Of a DNA stretch of 59,367 bases, positions 8,967 through 16,821 are shown piece by piece (the first letter of the stretch is position 1; every line of letters starts with the position of its first letter). A model generated the notes under the pieces. The model was not told the origin of the DNA, searched no databases, and worked only from the letters and a program-made list of their open reading frames with translations. Both the position numbers and the translations under genes were made by a program. The stretch is from CAZLMG01 sp964560765 (GTDB taxonomy: Bacteria; Bdellovibrionota_B; Oligoflexia; Oligoflexales; CAZLMG01): the NCBI GenBank assembly GCA_964560765.1, contig CAZLMG010000025.1, positions 1 to 59,367 on the forward strand, written 5' to 3'.

Positions 8967-9259
8967 ACGTCCTCCCACTGGTGACTATAAATCACCATAA
9001 GTCAGGGGTCAATGCCTTGCCGCAGTTGCCACGCACCGAAACGCTCGACTAATATCGGAAGTGGATGGCGGGTCGTCAGTCACTCCCCAAAGACGGACGG
9101 CCCAGGGTTACCCGATACCCACTTATGGGCGGACGGAGCAATGCTCCTGCCGTCAAGAATGCGCCGAGGACCGTGATTCGCCTCTCGTGCCCGGCGCATG
9201 TTCCCCTTTCCCTCCCTCTAAAAACTCCTTAACGTAGGCGCTTTCGATTTGAGGGTGCG
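8967..9259. other. Divergent intergenic region, 293 bases
   Basis: Apart from the regulator promoter at its left end, this stretch holds a small hairpin GGAGC-AAT-GCTCC (9135-9147) and a pyrimidine-rich run before the HAD hydrolase gene. I see no coding frame with a credible start and no known RNA family. Confidence 0.4.
8980..9012 (-). promoter_or_regulatory. Sigma70-type promoter with overlapping operator-like palindrome
   Basis: Reading the minus strand: -35 TTGACC (9012-9007), a 17-base spacer, and -10 TATAGT (8989-8984). The inverted repeat GGTGA-N7-TCACC (8980-8996) covers the -10 box and probable start site. It lies about 15 bases before the start codon of the TIGR02147-type regulator, so an autoregulatory operator is plausible. 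The predicted leader is only about ten bases and contains the ribosome site. Confidence 0.55.
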
Positions 9260-9871
9260 ATGGCAAGCGAAATTAAGGCGGTCGTCTTTGACCTGGGTGA
9301 AGTGCTGGTGGAACTGCAATCGCGCGCCATCTTTCACACCCTGAGTATTTTCGTCGACGACGAAATCGCTCGACTGAGTCGCCTGATTCGCGACCACAGG
9401 ATTCACGACGCCTATGAGCGCGGCCAAATGGATTCGGGCAACTTTTTTCAAAGCGCGGCAGAGCTCACCGGCATCTACGTCACCGATGAACAATGGCGCC
9501 ACGCCTGGAACGCCATGCTGGGCCCATTGGTGCCCGGCGTCGAGTCGTTGCTGCGGAGGATTCGCGTTCCTATCTTTCTCTTGAGTAACACCAACGAAAG
9601 TCATTTTTCCCATCAGTTGACCCAGACGCCAGAATTATTCCAAACATTTACTGGCGTCTTTGTTAGCCACGAACTCGGACTGAGAAAACCGGAGCCAGAA
9701 ATCTTTGCGACCGTGACTGCAGCCATCGGAGTGGACGCATCTGCCATCCTGTTTTTTGACGATATGCCCAGTAACGTCACTGCGGCGGCGCACGCCGGCT
9801 GGCAAGCAGTACAAGTGCGTCAGTCTGCCGCGACCATGGCGGATGAACTACAACAGAGGGACCTCATCTGA
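9260..9871 (+). CDS. HAD-superfamily hydrolase
   Basis: Cytoplasmic phosphatase of the HAD-IA type. The nucleophile motif is FDLGEVLV with Asp11; the second acidic residue is replaced by Gly, as in the YihX-like subgroup (DLGxV). Motif II is LLSNTNESH, motif III Lys is in LRKPEPEIF, and motif IV is FFDDMPSNVTAA. Length (203 residues) fits the family. The likely substrate is a small phosphorylated sugar or nucleotide; this is a family-level inference. The stop codon is followed within two bases by the TA boundary of the inverted-repeat element, so this insertion abuts the gene end. Confidence 0.8.
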   Translation: MASEIKAVVFDLGEVLVELQSRAIFHTLSIFVDDEIARLSRLIRDHRIHDAYERGQMDSGNFFQSAAELTGIYVTDEQWRHAWNAMLGPLVPGVESLLRRIRVPIFLLSNTNESHFSHQLTQTPELFQTFTGVFVSHELGLRKPEPEIFATVTAAIGVDASAILFFDDMPSNVTAAAHAGWQAVQVRQSAATMADELQQRDLI

Positions 9872-9872
9872 T

Positions 9873-10102
9873 TAGGGCCTGTCCCTCTTTTGGCTAATTC
9901 GCAGTAGTCAGCTAAAATGCGTTCGATATTAGCTGATTAGCTGGGATGAGGCCAATGCTGCGGTTACCGGACCCCGGAACACTGAGCGGCAGACAGTATC
10001 AGTCCAGAAAACAGTAACTGAACAGTGAACGGAAACGGAAGTGACATCTGAACACTGGTTGCAGTGGCTGCTTAGCTGACCAGTAAACAGGGACAGGCCC
10101 TA
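9873..10102 (+). mobile_element. MITE-like inverted-repeat element, copy 1 (about 230 bp)
   Basis: The element begins TAGGGCCTGTCCCT (9873-9886) and ends with the exact reverse complement AGGGACAGGCCCTA (10089-10102). Both ends show TA, as expected for TA-targeting (Tc1/mariner or IS630-like) insertion. It has no coding capacity of note; the interior is rich in short repeats of the type AACAGTRAMTG. The last 52 bases (10051-10102) recur exactly, in reverse orientation, at the right end of the window (59316-59367). It is therefore a dispersed family and probably mobilised in trans by a transposase outside the window. Confidence 0.75.
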
Positions 10103-10169
10103 GGCATTCAATTTGCAAAGTACTTTTGCGGCGGCCCATCGCGGCCTGCGGTAAAGGAGGCAAATGCGT

Positions 10170-10649
10170 ATGCGACCAGCGAAATTACTGGCTCTGTTTT
10201 CCTACTTAGCCCTTTCCGTCGCTTTCGGCGGCTCGGCCATCGGTATCTTTGTGGTACCCGCCAAACCGGGAGAGGTACTGAACTGTACTGGTCGTCTCAC
10301 CGCCCAAGGCCACGCCGTCGACCTGGAGGCCGAACTGAGCCGCGAACAAGGCCGCCTGAGATTGACGGATCGCGCAGGCTCCACTGTAGCCACTTGCCGC
10401 ATTACCGTTGGCCAGAAGGAAGGAGAGCAGGCGCCACTTTTGGCTCATTGTGGCGACGGCGAAGCTCTTAGCCTGTTGAAGGCATCAGCCCAGCGTACCA
10501 GCAAGCAAGGTATGGCCATAGCATGGGGGTCCCAAGCGCAAAATAGACAGCTGGAATTGGCCCTGAACGACTCTCTCAGTAAGGGAGCGGCGGCTGTCTC
10601 ACTGAAAGCGACGCAAGGGCAGCTCAAGGGCGCGGTAAACTGCCGTTAG
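10170..10649 (+). CDS. Small exported hypothetical protein
   Basis: Protein of about 160 residues with an N-terminal hydrophobic signal or anchor (LLALFSYLALSVAFGG) followed by a mature part with four Cys in NCTGRLT, ATCRIT, AHCGDG and the final NCR, probably two disulfides in the periplasm or outside. No family recognised. The strong ribosome site AAAGGAGG (10153-10160) lies nine bases before the ATG at 10170 and only three before the ATG at 10164, so 10170 is preferred. It is the first gene downstream of the inverted-repeat element. Confidence 0.55.
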   Translation: MRPAKLLALFSYLALSVAFGGSAIGIFVVPAKPGEVLNCTGRLTAQGHAVDLEAELSREQGRLRLTDRAGSTVATCRITVGQKEGEQAPLLAHCGDGEALSLLKASAQRTSKQGMAIAWGSQAQNRQLELALNDSLSKGAAAVSLKATQGQLKGAVNCR

Positions 10650-10668
10650 TGGGGTCGACGACGCCACG

Positions 10669-10980
10669 CTACCAGGGCACGGGGCCTGGCGGTTTGGCAT
10701 TCAAGAACTGACGCTTGGTGATATCTCCCTGGTAAAAATCGGCTCCGCGGACCAAATCAAAAAAGGCGGCGTCGGCGTCGGACTTCTTACTGAACTCGGC
10801 AAAAGCTTCCCGGCGTTCCTTCAGCTCGGGGACCGTATAGGTAACCCATACCCGAAAGCGCCCATTAGCACGGAGCTCCATCCAAACCTTGCTAGCTGTG
10901 TGGGCGAAACCATCATGGGCCACGAGCAACCAGAGCACGCCGACGGTCCCCAATACCCATGTTCGCGAGTTACGACGCAC
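10669..10980 (-). CDS. Small secreted hypothetical protein
   Basis: A 103-residue protein with a clear cleavable signal peptide (VLGTVGVLWLLVAHDGFAHT, likely cut after GFA). The mature part is about 75 residues, starts with a strand-like segment (VWMELRANGRFRVWVTYTV) and continues with a charged helix (ELKERREAFAEFSKKSDADA). It contains no Cys. I do not recognise it. Convergent with the preceding plus-strand gene (19 bases between stops). Likely periplasmic or secreted. Confidence 0.5.
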   Translation of the reverse strand: MRRNSRTWVLGTVGVLWLLVAHDGFAHTASKVWMELRANGRFRVWVTYTVPELKERREAFAEFSKKSDADAAFFDLVRGADFYQGDITKRQFLNAKPPGPVPW

Positions 10981-11291
10981 GGATAACTCCTTCGAATATT
11001 CGCCCTTCGTTTGGCCTGAGCCGATAGCGATTTATCGGCAAGCCTCCGATGAAGGTGAGAGACAAATCACGTGACACGGGCTACAGAATCAGCTACTCTC
11101 GTAAAAGCTGTAAATTCAGATAGTTATACAACGCGCCAGAAACCCTGGCGGTTGGCGATAAGCCTCGGAGCTGAACCACGGAACAAGACCTTCAGGACAA
11201 AAGTCCCAAAAGCGACGACACGACTCCGACCACCGGCAGCCTGGAAGCGGAAGCAGCGAAGCCGCAGCGCAGCTTTCTAGGTTTTGACAGC
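10981..11291. other. Gap before lepB (311 bases)
   Basis: Contains a 7-bp hairpin GCCGATA/TATCGGC (11020-11039) near the start of the minus-strand gene. From 11175 the frame of signal peptidase is open and encodes a linker-like, Glu/Ala/Pro-rich stretch up to its ATG, but without an ATG, GTG or TTG. A GTG-started frame at 11071-11280 overlaps it and looks non-coding. I see no RNA gene. Confidence 0.4.
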
Positions 11292-11975
11292 ATGCGGTCG
11301 TTGCTGGCGCTGATTGCGCTGATCGTCGTGTTCCGCTCGTCGGTTCTATCTCCCTACCACGTCCCGACCGGTTCCATGGAACCCACCATTAAGGTTGGAG
11401 ATCGATTACTGGCACTGAAAATGGCTTATACCTTGCGACTACCCTTTACCGACATTCCTCTCATTGAGTGGAGCCAGCCGAAGTCGGGCGACATCGTTGT
11501 TTTCCAATATCCGAAGAACCCGACCGCCAACTATGTGAAACGCGTGGTTGCTGTTGCCGGCGACACGGTCGAAATTCGCAGTGACGTTCTCTTCATCAAC
11601 GGTCAGGCGCAAGAACGCACTCCTGCTGACGACAAGAAATCCCTGCTGAGCGACGTTGATGGCGGCGATGCGCTACAGCTCTTTCAGGAAAACCTTTTAG
11701 GACGGACCCATTTTGTCGCTCATGATGAACCCGCCTCCCGGCGCTTTCAGTCCAGTGATTTTCCGGCCGATGGGCAACCTTATACTGTGCCTGCCGAAAG
11801 CATCTTCGTCTTGGGTGATAACCGCGACCATTCGCAGGATAGTCGCACCTGGGGTGAAGTTCCCCTTTCCTACGTCAAGGGAAAGGCATTATTCATCATC
11901 TGGAGTATCTATTCGCCCAAGGACGATGGCTGGCCGTCCTTGCGCCTCGAACGATTTGGCCAATGGCTTTACTGA
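11292..11975 (+). CDS. lepB: Signal peptidase I
   Basis: Membrane-anchored serine/lysine peptidase that removes signal peptides from exported proteins. One N-terminal transmembrane segment (LLALIALIVVFRSSVL) is followed by the catalytic Ser motif PTGSMEPTI (Ser28) and the Lys motif YVKRVVAVAGD (Lys83). The third box is VLGDNRDHSQDSRTWGEVP near the C-terminus. At 227 residues it is a short single-anchor type. The ATG at 11292 lacks a clear ribosome site, and the same frame stays open and protein-like for 39 codons upstream, so the true N-terminus may be longer with a rare start codon. The high number of exported proteins here fits its role. Confidence 0.9.
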   Translation: MRSLLALIALIVVFRSSVLSPYHVPTGSMEPTIKVGDRLLALKMAYTLRLPFTDIPLIEWSQPKSGDIVVFQYPKNPTANYVKRVVAVAGDTVEIRSDVLFINGQAQERTPADDKKSLLSDVDGGDALQLFQENLLGRTHFVAHDEPASRRFQSSDFPADGQPYTVPAESIFVLGDNRDHSQDSRTWGEVPLSYVKGKALFIIWSIYSPKDDGWPSLRLERFGQWLY

Positions 11976-12003
11976 CACAAACCGCCACAGGAGCACAGGC
12001 AAC

Positions 12004-12306
12004 ATGTCGAACTTGACCGCAGCTAAGGTCATCTATGCTCGCGAATATTGGACCGGTGATTCCCGAGATGGCAGGTTAGTCAATGGCGACGGGTACCATT
12101 ATTACCGCATGTCGGCCAACGGCATGATCGAAGAAGCCTATGAGTATTATGAGCTTGACGACGGCACGGCCGTGGTGTCGCCACTACCAGAAATGGGGCG
12201 TATCAATTGGTACGAAGATTTAGGCTACGAAGACCTGGAAGTCCTCGACATGATCGACGAGCCCGAGTTTCAGCGCGTGCGGGACCTCATGGCTCCGACG
12301 GCATGA
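12004..12306 (+). CDS. Small acidic hypothetical protein, 100 residues
   Basis: Cytoplasmic-looking protein, strongly acidic and Tyr-rich (YHYYRMSANGMIEEAYEYYE, later WYEDLGYEDLEVLDMIDEP). No signal peptide, no known domain. The ATG at 12004 follows CAGGAG and lies 28 bases after lepB, so it is probably in the same transcript. Function unknown. Confidence 0.55.
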   Translation: MSNLTAAKVIYAREYWTGDSRDGRLVNGDGYHYYRMSANGMIEEAYEYYELDDGTAVVSPLPEMGRINWYEDLGYEDLEVLDMIDEPEFQRVRDLMAPTA

Positions 12307-12314
12307 AGAACGGG

Positions 12315-12533
12315 CTAGGCTTCGTCAAGGGCTGAATAGGACTTATGCATTTCCCGGCTCACCAAAACATGGCGATACCAGCTTAAAGTCTGATCCACCA
12401 ACCAGCGATGGGCGCTGAATTGCTGGGGCGGAATCTGCTCTTCGCAAAAATCCACGAGGTCAGCTTCGGAGCCTTCAGGATGCTCTCGCATCCAATCCTT
12501 CACCGCGCGCTTGAATTTATTAGAATCGAACAT
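12315..12533 (-). CDS. Small hypothetical protein, 72 residues
   Basis: Short helical, charged protein without signal peptide, containing FKRAVKDWMREHPEGSEADL and a Trp-rich centre (HRWLVDQTLSWYRHVLV). The ATG at 12533 has AGGGGAC at the right distance; an upstream GTG frame to 12653 would add a basic, unlikely extension. Convergent with the preceding gene, with eight bases between stops. No function can be assigned. Confidence 0.5.
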   Translation of the reverse strand: MFDSNKFKRAVKDWMREHPEGSEADLVDFCEEQIPPQQFSAHRWLVDQTLSWYRHVLVSREMHKSYSALDEA

Positions 12534-12676
12534 TACAGTCCCCTGGTTTGGTGACGGCGCGTGGCTCCTTCCTCGCCCATCTCCGACAGATACGTAGACT
12601 CGTCCTTGCCTACCAGTGGGAATTCGGCGGTGCCGCGGGTGGGCTTTAGGCAAAACTTGCCGCTTAGAGTACTTTC

Positions 12677-13357
12677 ATGATTGCGCCCAACATTTTAAGC
12701 CTCGATCTGTTCGTAGAAACATCGAGAGTTTTGCATTCCGACCAATTTTCGGGCCGTGGTTGCTTTGACCTACTGGGCAGCGGCCTGGGGCAGTGGCTGC
12801 GAACCTTCCTCACCGAACTCGGGGTCAGCGATCAACCAGTCATTAAGGGTATGGTCGATCCGGGAGCCATTATTCGGGGCCCGGTCTATATTGCTGATGG
12901 CGCAACCGTCGAGCCAACTGCGTTTATTCAAGGCCCTTGCTACATTGGCCCTGCAGCCGAGGTGCGGCATGGCGCGTACATTCGCGGTAATGTGTATGTG
13001 GGAGCAAAGGCCGTCGTAGGACATGCCAGTGAACTGAAAGGCAGCGTCCTATTCGATCACGCCAAAGCGGCCCACTTTGCCTACGTTGGCGACTCTATCC
13101 TGGGCCATGACGTTAACCTGGGGGCGGGAACGCGGCTGGCAAACCTCAAGTTGCGTGGCAATGAAGTCCGCATCAAGCATCCAACCACGGGCGCCGTCGT
13201 CGGCAGCGGGCTGCGCAAGTTTGGAGCAATCATGGGTGACCGAGCTGCCACCGGCTGTAATGCGGTTCTGTCTCCCGGCACACTCCTCATGCCGGGCACC
13301 TCGGTGTTTCCATGCGTGCACTATCACGGCACGCTGGTGAAGGGATCGGCGCACTAA
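12677..13357 (+). CDS. Left-handed beta-helix (hexapeptide repeat) acyl/nucleotidyltransferase-like protein
   Basis: Resembles the C-terminal beta-helix half of GlmU-type UDP-N-acetylglucosamine pyrophosphorylases and related sugar-nucleotide enzymes. From about residue 55 the hexapeptide pattern is clear: VDPGAIIRGPVYIADGATV, then FIQGPCYIGPAAEVRHGAYI and VYVGAKAVVGHASEL. Later parts carry LGAGTRLANLKL and GDRAATGCNAVLSPGTLLMP, as in the acetyl-CoA-binding region of that group. The N-terminal nucleotidyltransferase domain is missing, so it is probably an acyltransferase or a helper. Role likely in cell envelope sugar metabolism (inference). Confidence 0.7.
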   Translation: MIAPNILSLDLFVETSRVLHSDQFSGRGCFDLLGSGLGQWLRTFLTELGVSDQPVIKGMVDPGAIIRGPVYIADGATVEPTAFIQGPCYIGPAAEVRHGAYIRGNVYVGAKAVVGHASELKGSVLFDHAKAAHFAYVGDSILGHDVNLGAGTRLANLKLRGNEVRIKHPTTGAVVGSGLRKFGAIMGDRAATGCNAVLSPGTLLMPGTSVFPCVHYHGTLVKGSAH

Positions 13358-13531
13358 TTATTTTTGGCCGCCGAGCCAAATTCCTGTTTACCCGCAATTT
13401 GCAATTGAGTACGATAACCGCAGTTCTTCAAACTTTTTAGAGTGTGCGTAGGTTTTCAACACTCGGTCTCATGCAGAGGCTGGGTCTGAACGCCTGTTAT
13501 CAAAGCCCGTGTGGTCCAAGGAGGGAAGTTC

Positions 13532-15151
13532 ATGAGGGGACAGCGTCAATTGCCCAAGATCGGGCAAGGTGTCTGGGGGGCGTTCTTACTAGCAGCCGGT
13601 ATAGGAATGGCTAGCGACTACGCTATGGCTAAAGAATACATCGTCAAATTCAAGTCGAACGAACAGTACCAAGATGGTGCGCGTGAGCTTGACGCTGGCG
13701 ACTTCGGAACCGTGTTTGATCAACACCCCGAAGGACGACTCGTAGGCATTCGCCTGGAGAACACAGATTCGACCTCTGAAGCACAGCAGCTGGTAAAACT
13801 GATGCAGCGACCAGATGTCGAGTATGTCGTTGAGAACATCAAGATCTACGCATTTAACACCCCGAATGATCCACGTTATTCCGAGCAGTGGGCGCTAAAA
13901 AAAGTGCAAGCTGAGGCGGCTTGGACGCACAATATCGGATCGAAGGATGTTGTCGTTGCTGTGATCGACACGGGCATCGACTACAAGCACCAGGACCTCA
14001 AGGACAACATGTGGATCAACCCGAAAGAGATCGCCGGCAACGGCATCGATGATGACGGCAACGGCTTTATCGATGATGTTTATGGGTGGGACTTTCGCCA
14101 AAATGATGCGGATCCATATGATGTCACCAGCGACAAGAACCCAGGACACGGAACGCACTGCGCTGGCATCATCGGCGCCGTCGCCAACAACAACCTAGGC
14201 ATCAGCGGCATGGCACAGAATGTGTCCTTGATGGCTGTTCGCTTCTTGGGTGAAGACGGATCTGGCGACTTGATGTCGGGTGCAAAAGCCGTTGATTATG
14301 CAGTCAACATGGGTGTCGATATCATCAGTGCCAGTTGGGGTGCCGCCGCTCCAGCCAGCGCCTTCGGCCCAGTACTCGATGCGATCGGTCGCGCCAATGA
14401 AAAGGGCATCATCTTCGTCGCTGCCGCCGCCAATGATGGCAAGAACAATGACACGCGGGAAGTTTACCCGGCTAACGCCAACTATCCTAACGTGATCTCC
14501 GTTGCCGCTTCGCAAAGCGACGACAGCAAGCCTAGTTGGTCAAACTTCGGCAAGCGTAAGGTGCACATTGCCTCGCCAGGCCATGAAATCTTGTCGACGA
14601 TTCCTGAAAATGGCTACCGATTGCTTTCCGGCACATCTATGGCCACGCCGCTGGTGGCCGGTCTTGTAGCCCTGATGGTATCGCAATCAGACAAAAGCAA
14701 AGATTTGAATGCGATGGCTGCGCTTTCGGTGTTGCAGGCAACAGGCTCGCCAGTTGCCATTGAAACTGCCTGTGATTGTCGCGTTGATGCTGGCGCCGCT
14801 TTGCAGCATGTAACCGATCGCAAGCTAACATTGGTGCCAAACTCGATCACTTTGGCTCCTAACGAGTCAAAACAGTTCAGCGCCTTTGGCGGAGAAGGCC
14901 CATTTCAGTTCGCCATTGACAACGCAAATGTTGCCACCATCGATGCTAACGGCAATCTGCAAGCGAAGGCTGAAGGTGAAGCCACGATCACTTTGACCGA
15001 CGCCTCCGGAACGAAGGCGATGTCGAAGAAAATTCGCGTAGCACCGGCTGAACAAGGCGGTGGAGCCGGAGAGTGTCCCCTGCAAGATCCAGCCATGTGC
15101 CAGTTGATGTGTCTGTTCGACCCAACTCTTCCATGGTGCTCAGTTCTGTAA
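13532..15151 (+). CDS. Exported subtilisin-family (S8) serine protease with C-terminal Ig-like domain
   Basis: Secreted protease of 539 residues. An N-terminal signal region ends near AMAKEY. It is followed by an I9-like propeptide (EYIVKFKSNEQYQDGARELD to VEYVVENIKIY). The catalytic triad is complete: Asp146 in AVIDTGIDYKHQDL, His206 in GHGTHCAGIIG and Ser369 in SGTSMATPLVAGL. Residues about 430-515 look like a bacterial Ig-like (BIG2) domain (VATIDANGNLQAKAEGEATI). The tail has four Cys in CPLQDPAMCQLMC and the final CSVL. The ATG at 13532 follows AAGGAGGG. A hairpin terminator follows the stop. Probably digests extracellular or prey protein (inference). Confidence 0.88.
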   Translation: MRGQRQLPKIGQGVWGAFLLAAGIGMASDYAMAKEYIVKFKSNEQYQDGARELDAGDFGTVFDQHPEGRLVGIRLENTDSTSEAQQLVKLMQRPDVEYVVENIKIYAFNTPNDPRYSEQWALKKVQAEAAWTHNIGSKDVVVAVIDTGIDYKHQDLKDNMWINPKEIAGNGIDDDGNGFIDDVYGWDFRQNDADPYDVTSDKNPGHGTHCAGIIGAVANNNLGISGMAQNVSLMAVRFLGEDGSGDLMSGAKAVDYAVNMGVDIISASWGAAAPASAFGPVLDAIGRANEKGIIFVAAAANDGKNNDTREVYPANANYPNVISVAASQSDDSKPSWSNFGKRKVHIASPGHEILSTIPENGYRLLSGTSMATPLVAGLVALMVSQSDKSKDLNAMAALSVLQATGSPVAIETACDCRVDAGAALQHVTDRKLTLVPNSITLAPNESKQFSAFGGEGPFQFAIDNANVATIDANGNLQAKAEGEATITLTDASGTKAMSKKIRVAPAEQGGGAGECPLQDPAMCQLMCLFDPTLPWCSVL

Positions 15152-15175
15152 GCGACTTGTCATTCTTCATGAAAC

Positions 15176-15206
15176 AGAGCCCCAGCTGCGAAGCTGGGGC
15201 TCTTCT
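15176..15206 (+). terminator. Rho-independent terminator after the subtilase
   Basis: Eleven-bp perfect stem AGAGCCCCAGC (15176-15186) with GCTGGGGCTCT (15193-15203), six-base loop TGCGAA, then TCTGTT. It lies between the convergent subtilase and HExxH genes. The U-rich tail is on the plus-strand side, but the hairpin could also serve the minus strand. Confidence 0.7.
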
Positions 15207-15210
15207 GTTA

Positions 15211-16647
15211 TTATGGGTTGAAGTTCCAGGTATTCAAACCATGCTGCAAACCAAACTTGAAGCCAGGAACCGTCTCATAGTTCCCCCGGCAAGGTGTATC
15301 CTGAGGGTTGTTGAAAGCCACCCCTGGAAAGACACAAAACTTGGGTTCATTGGCGCTGATCCACTGAATCCCCGAACCATCCACGGCCTTACCATATATG
15401 TAAACGTCGCCAACATACCCACCAAAACTAAAAGTACGGCACTGGTCAACCTCATAGGTATACCAGCCGATCGCATGCCAACCACCGTCCCCTCGCAGCA
15501 TTGCCGAGTCCAATTTGCGACCGCTCTTATTGCAGATCTGTAAACGAGTGTGTCCGCCACTTAGGTTCCAGGTGTTGGTACCCTGCCCCCAAGCCCATGG
15601 AGTCGCAAAGGAATAGAATCCGACTTTCCCCCAATCTGACTCCTGGCTGCAGTGAACATGATCCGACCCCTGAATGGTGAAGGCCTGATTCGAGTCGATA
15701 CAAAACTTCTGGCCAGCCTTTGCCGTCCAACTCGCCCAGTTGCCCTCGGCACCGGCCGTTGCGGCGGCATAGATGACCTCTCCGGGCGACAAATTATTGC
15801 GGATGATCTTACATGCGCCACGATCAACGGCGAACCATCCCTTGGCATAGGGATTCGCCACGAGACTAAAACCGCCTTCCGGCAAAAAGTGAGTAAAGGC
15901 ATAGGCTACGAAGATCTTTTCGTACTCACTCTTGTTGCAAACTTCAAAATTCCATGGACGCCGCTGCTGATCTTCCCAAGCAAAGTGGGCCTGTGCTTTC
16001 TCTTCAATCTTTGCTTCGATATCGTAGCATTCGCGTTCCATGCTGTTGTTGGCGTAGCCACCGGAATTAGCAAAACCCTCGAAATAGTCGCGCCCGAAGC
16101 GCTGTAGACTCGATCCGCGATTTTGAAACTGGCGCGTGTGACACATCTCGTGGCCTATGACCGCCACTTTTTGCGCCTCGGTCAATTTCAACCACGAGTC
16201 GTCCAAATAAATGTGCGTCCCGTAAGTTTGCCCAACATCGTCGCTCATGGTGATCTTAAAGGCACCACCGCCCCACTCGCCCATCAGTCGGGCACCAGGA
16301 TGCAGAACCACTTCATCAACCAAACGTCCAAAAAAGGGCTGAAGTAGCTGCTTCTCCACACGACTCAGGCGGCGCATATCGCGGCCCATATTTCGCTCTG
16401 AAGTCGTGCCGGCAGCGGCAGGATAGAACTTAGATCCTGCCTCGCCCCAAGCGCTCACATACGGATCCGAAACATCCCAACATTTCGCCAATTGATAGGC
16501 CTGACAGCCAGAAAAACAAACCGGATCAACATTGTTTCCCAACCAGCCCTTCTTGCACTGTGTCTTGCAGGAATTCTCGCAATTATAAGCCTGGGCCTGA
16601 CTGGCCCACATCAATAAGAAGCCGATCATCCATACGTATCGTCCCAT
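15211..16647 (-). CDS. Exported HExxH zinc metalloprotease-like protein with DUF1036-like modules
   Basis: A 478-residue secreted protein. The signal peptide (MIGFLLMWASQAQA) is followed by a Cys-rich N-terminus (six Cys within about 25 residues). The region with VAVIGHEMCHTRQFQ (HEMCH at residues 166-170) resembles DUF4157-type zinc-binding proteins, with a downstream conserved Glu/Asp region (NSMERECYDIEAKI). Two segments resemble DUF1036: one starts EVCNKSEYEKIFVAYAF and ends in GWFAVDRGACKII, the other starts LQICNKSGRKLD and ends in GWYTYEVDQCRTF. The start ATG at 16647 is preceded by GGAGGAAGG. Proteolytic activity is inferred from the motif. DUF1036 is poorly understood; it may mediate binding. 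Confidence 0.65.
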   Translation of the reverse strand: MGRYVWMIGFLLMWASQAQAYNCENSCKTQCKKGWLGNNVDPVCFSGCQAYQLAKCWDVSDPYVSAWGEAGSKFYPAAAGTTSERNMGRDMRRLSRVEKQLLQPFFGRLVDEVVLHPGARLMGEWGGGAFKITMSDDVGQTYGTHIYLDDSWLKLTEAQKVAVIGHEMCHTRQFQNRGSSLQRFGRDYFEGFANSGGYANNSMERECYDIEAKIEEKAQAHFAWEDQQRRPWNFEVCNKSEYEKIFVAYAFTHFLPEGGFSLVANPYAKGWFAVDRGACKIIRNNLSPGEVIYAAATAGAEGNWASWTAKAGQKFCIDSNQAFTIQGSDHVHCSQESDWGKVGFYSFATPWAWGQGTNTWNLSGGHTRLQICNKSGRKLDSAMLRGDGGWHAIGWYTYEVDQCRTFSFGGYVGDVYIYGKAVDGSGIQWISANEPKFCVFPGVAFNNPQDTPCRGNYETVPGFKFGLQHGLNTWNFNP

Positions 16648-16760
16648 CACCTTCCTCCTCCGCTGCAACTGGTGGCAAAAAAATCGCAACTGCCGCCCGG
16701 GGAAGTAACAACCGCCGACGGAGAAGTCAAACACACGTGCATACTGTTGTAAAATGGAGG

Positions 16761-16790
16761 CATGCGGCCGCAGGGAAACAGGGCCGCATG
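16761..16790. repeat. Nine-bp inverted repeat in the leader of the HExxH gene
   Basis: CATGCGGCC (16761-16769) and GGCCGCATG (16782-16790) with a 12-base loop, about 115 bases upstream of the minus-strand start at 16647. It could be a regulatory hairpin in the 5' leader or an operator; there is no U-tract for a terminator in either direction. Confidence 0.4.
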
Positions 16791-16821
16791 GGTGAAACAT
16801 CCAGGAACAGAAACGGAAGAA

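Noticed and set aside
11020..11039. GCCGATAA on the minus strand as a sigma28 -10 box
   Set aside because: No TAAA-type -35 at the right distance, and the sequence is one arm of a hairpin.
11071..11280. GTG-started plus-strand frame of 69 codons
   Set aside because: Basic and low-complexity, overlaps the more protein-like open frame leading to signal peptidase.
12004..12533. Two small adjacent genes as a toxin-antitoxin pair
   Set aside because: They are convergent, not co-directional, and neither has toxin or antitoxin motifs.
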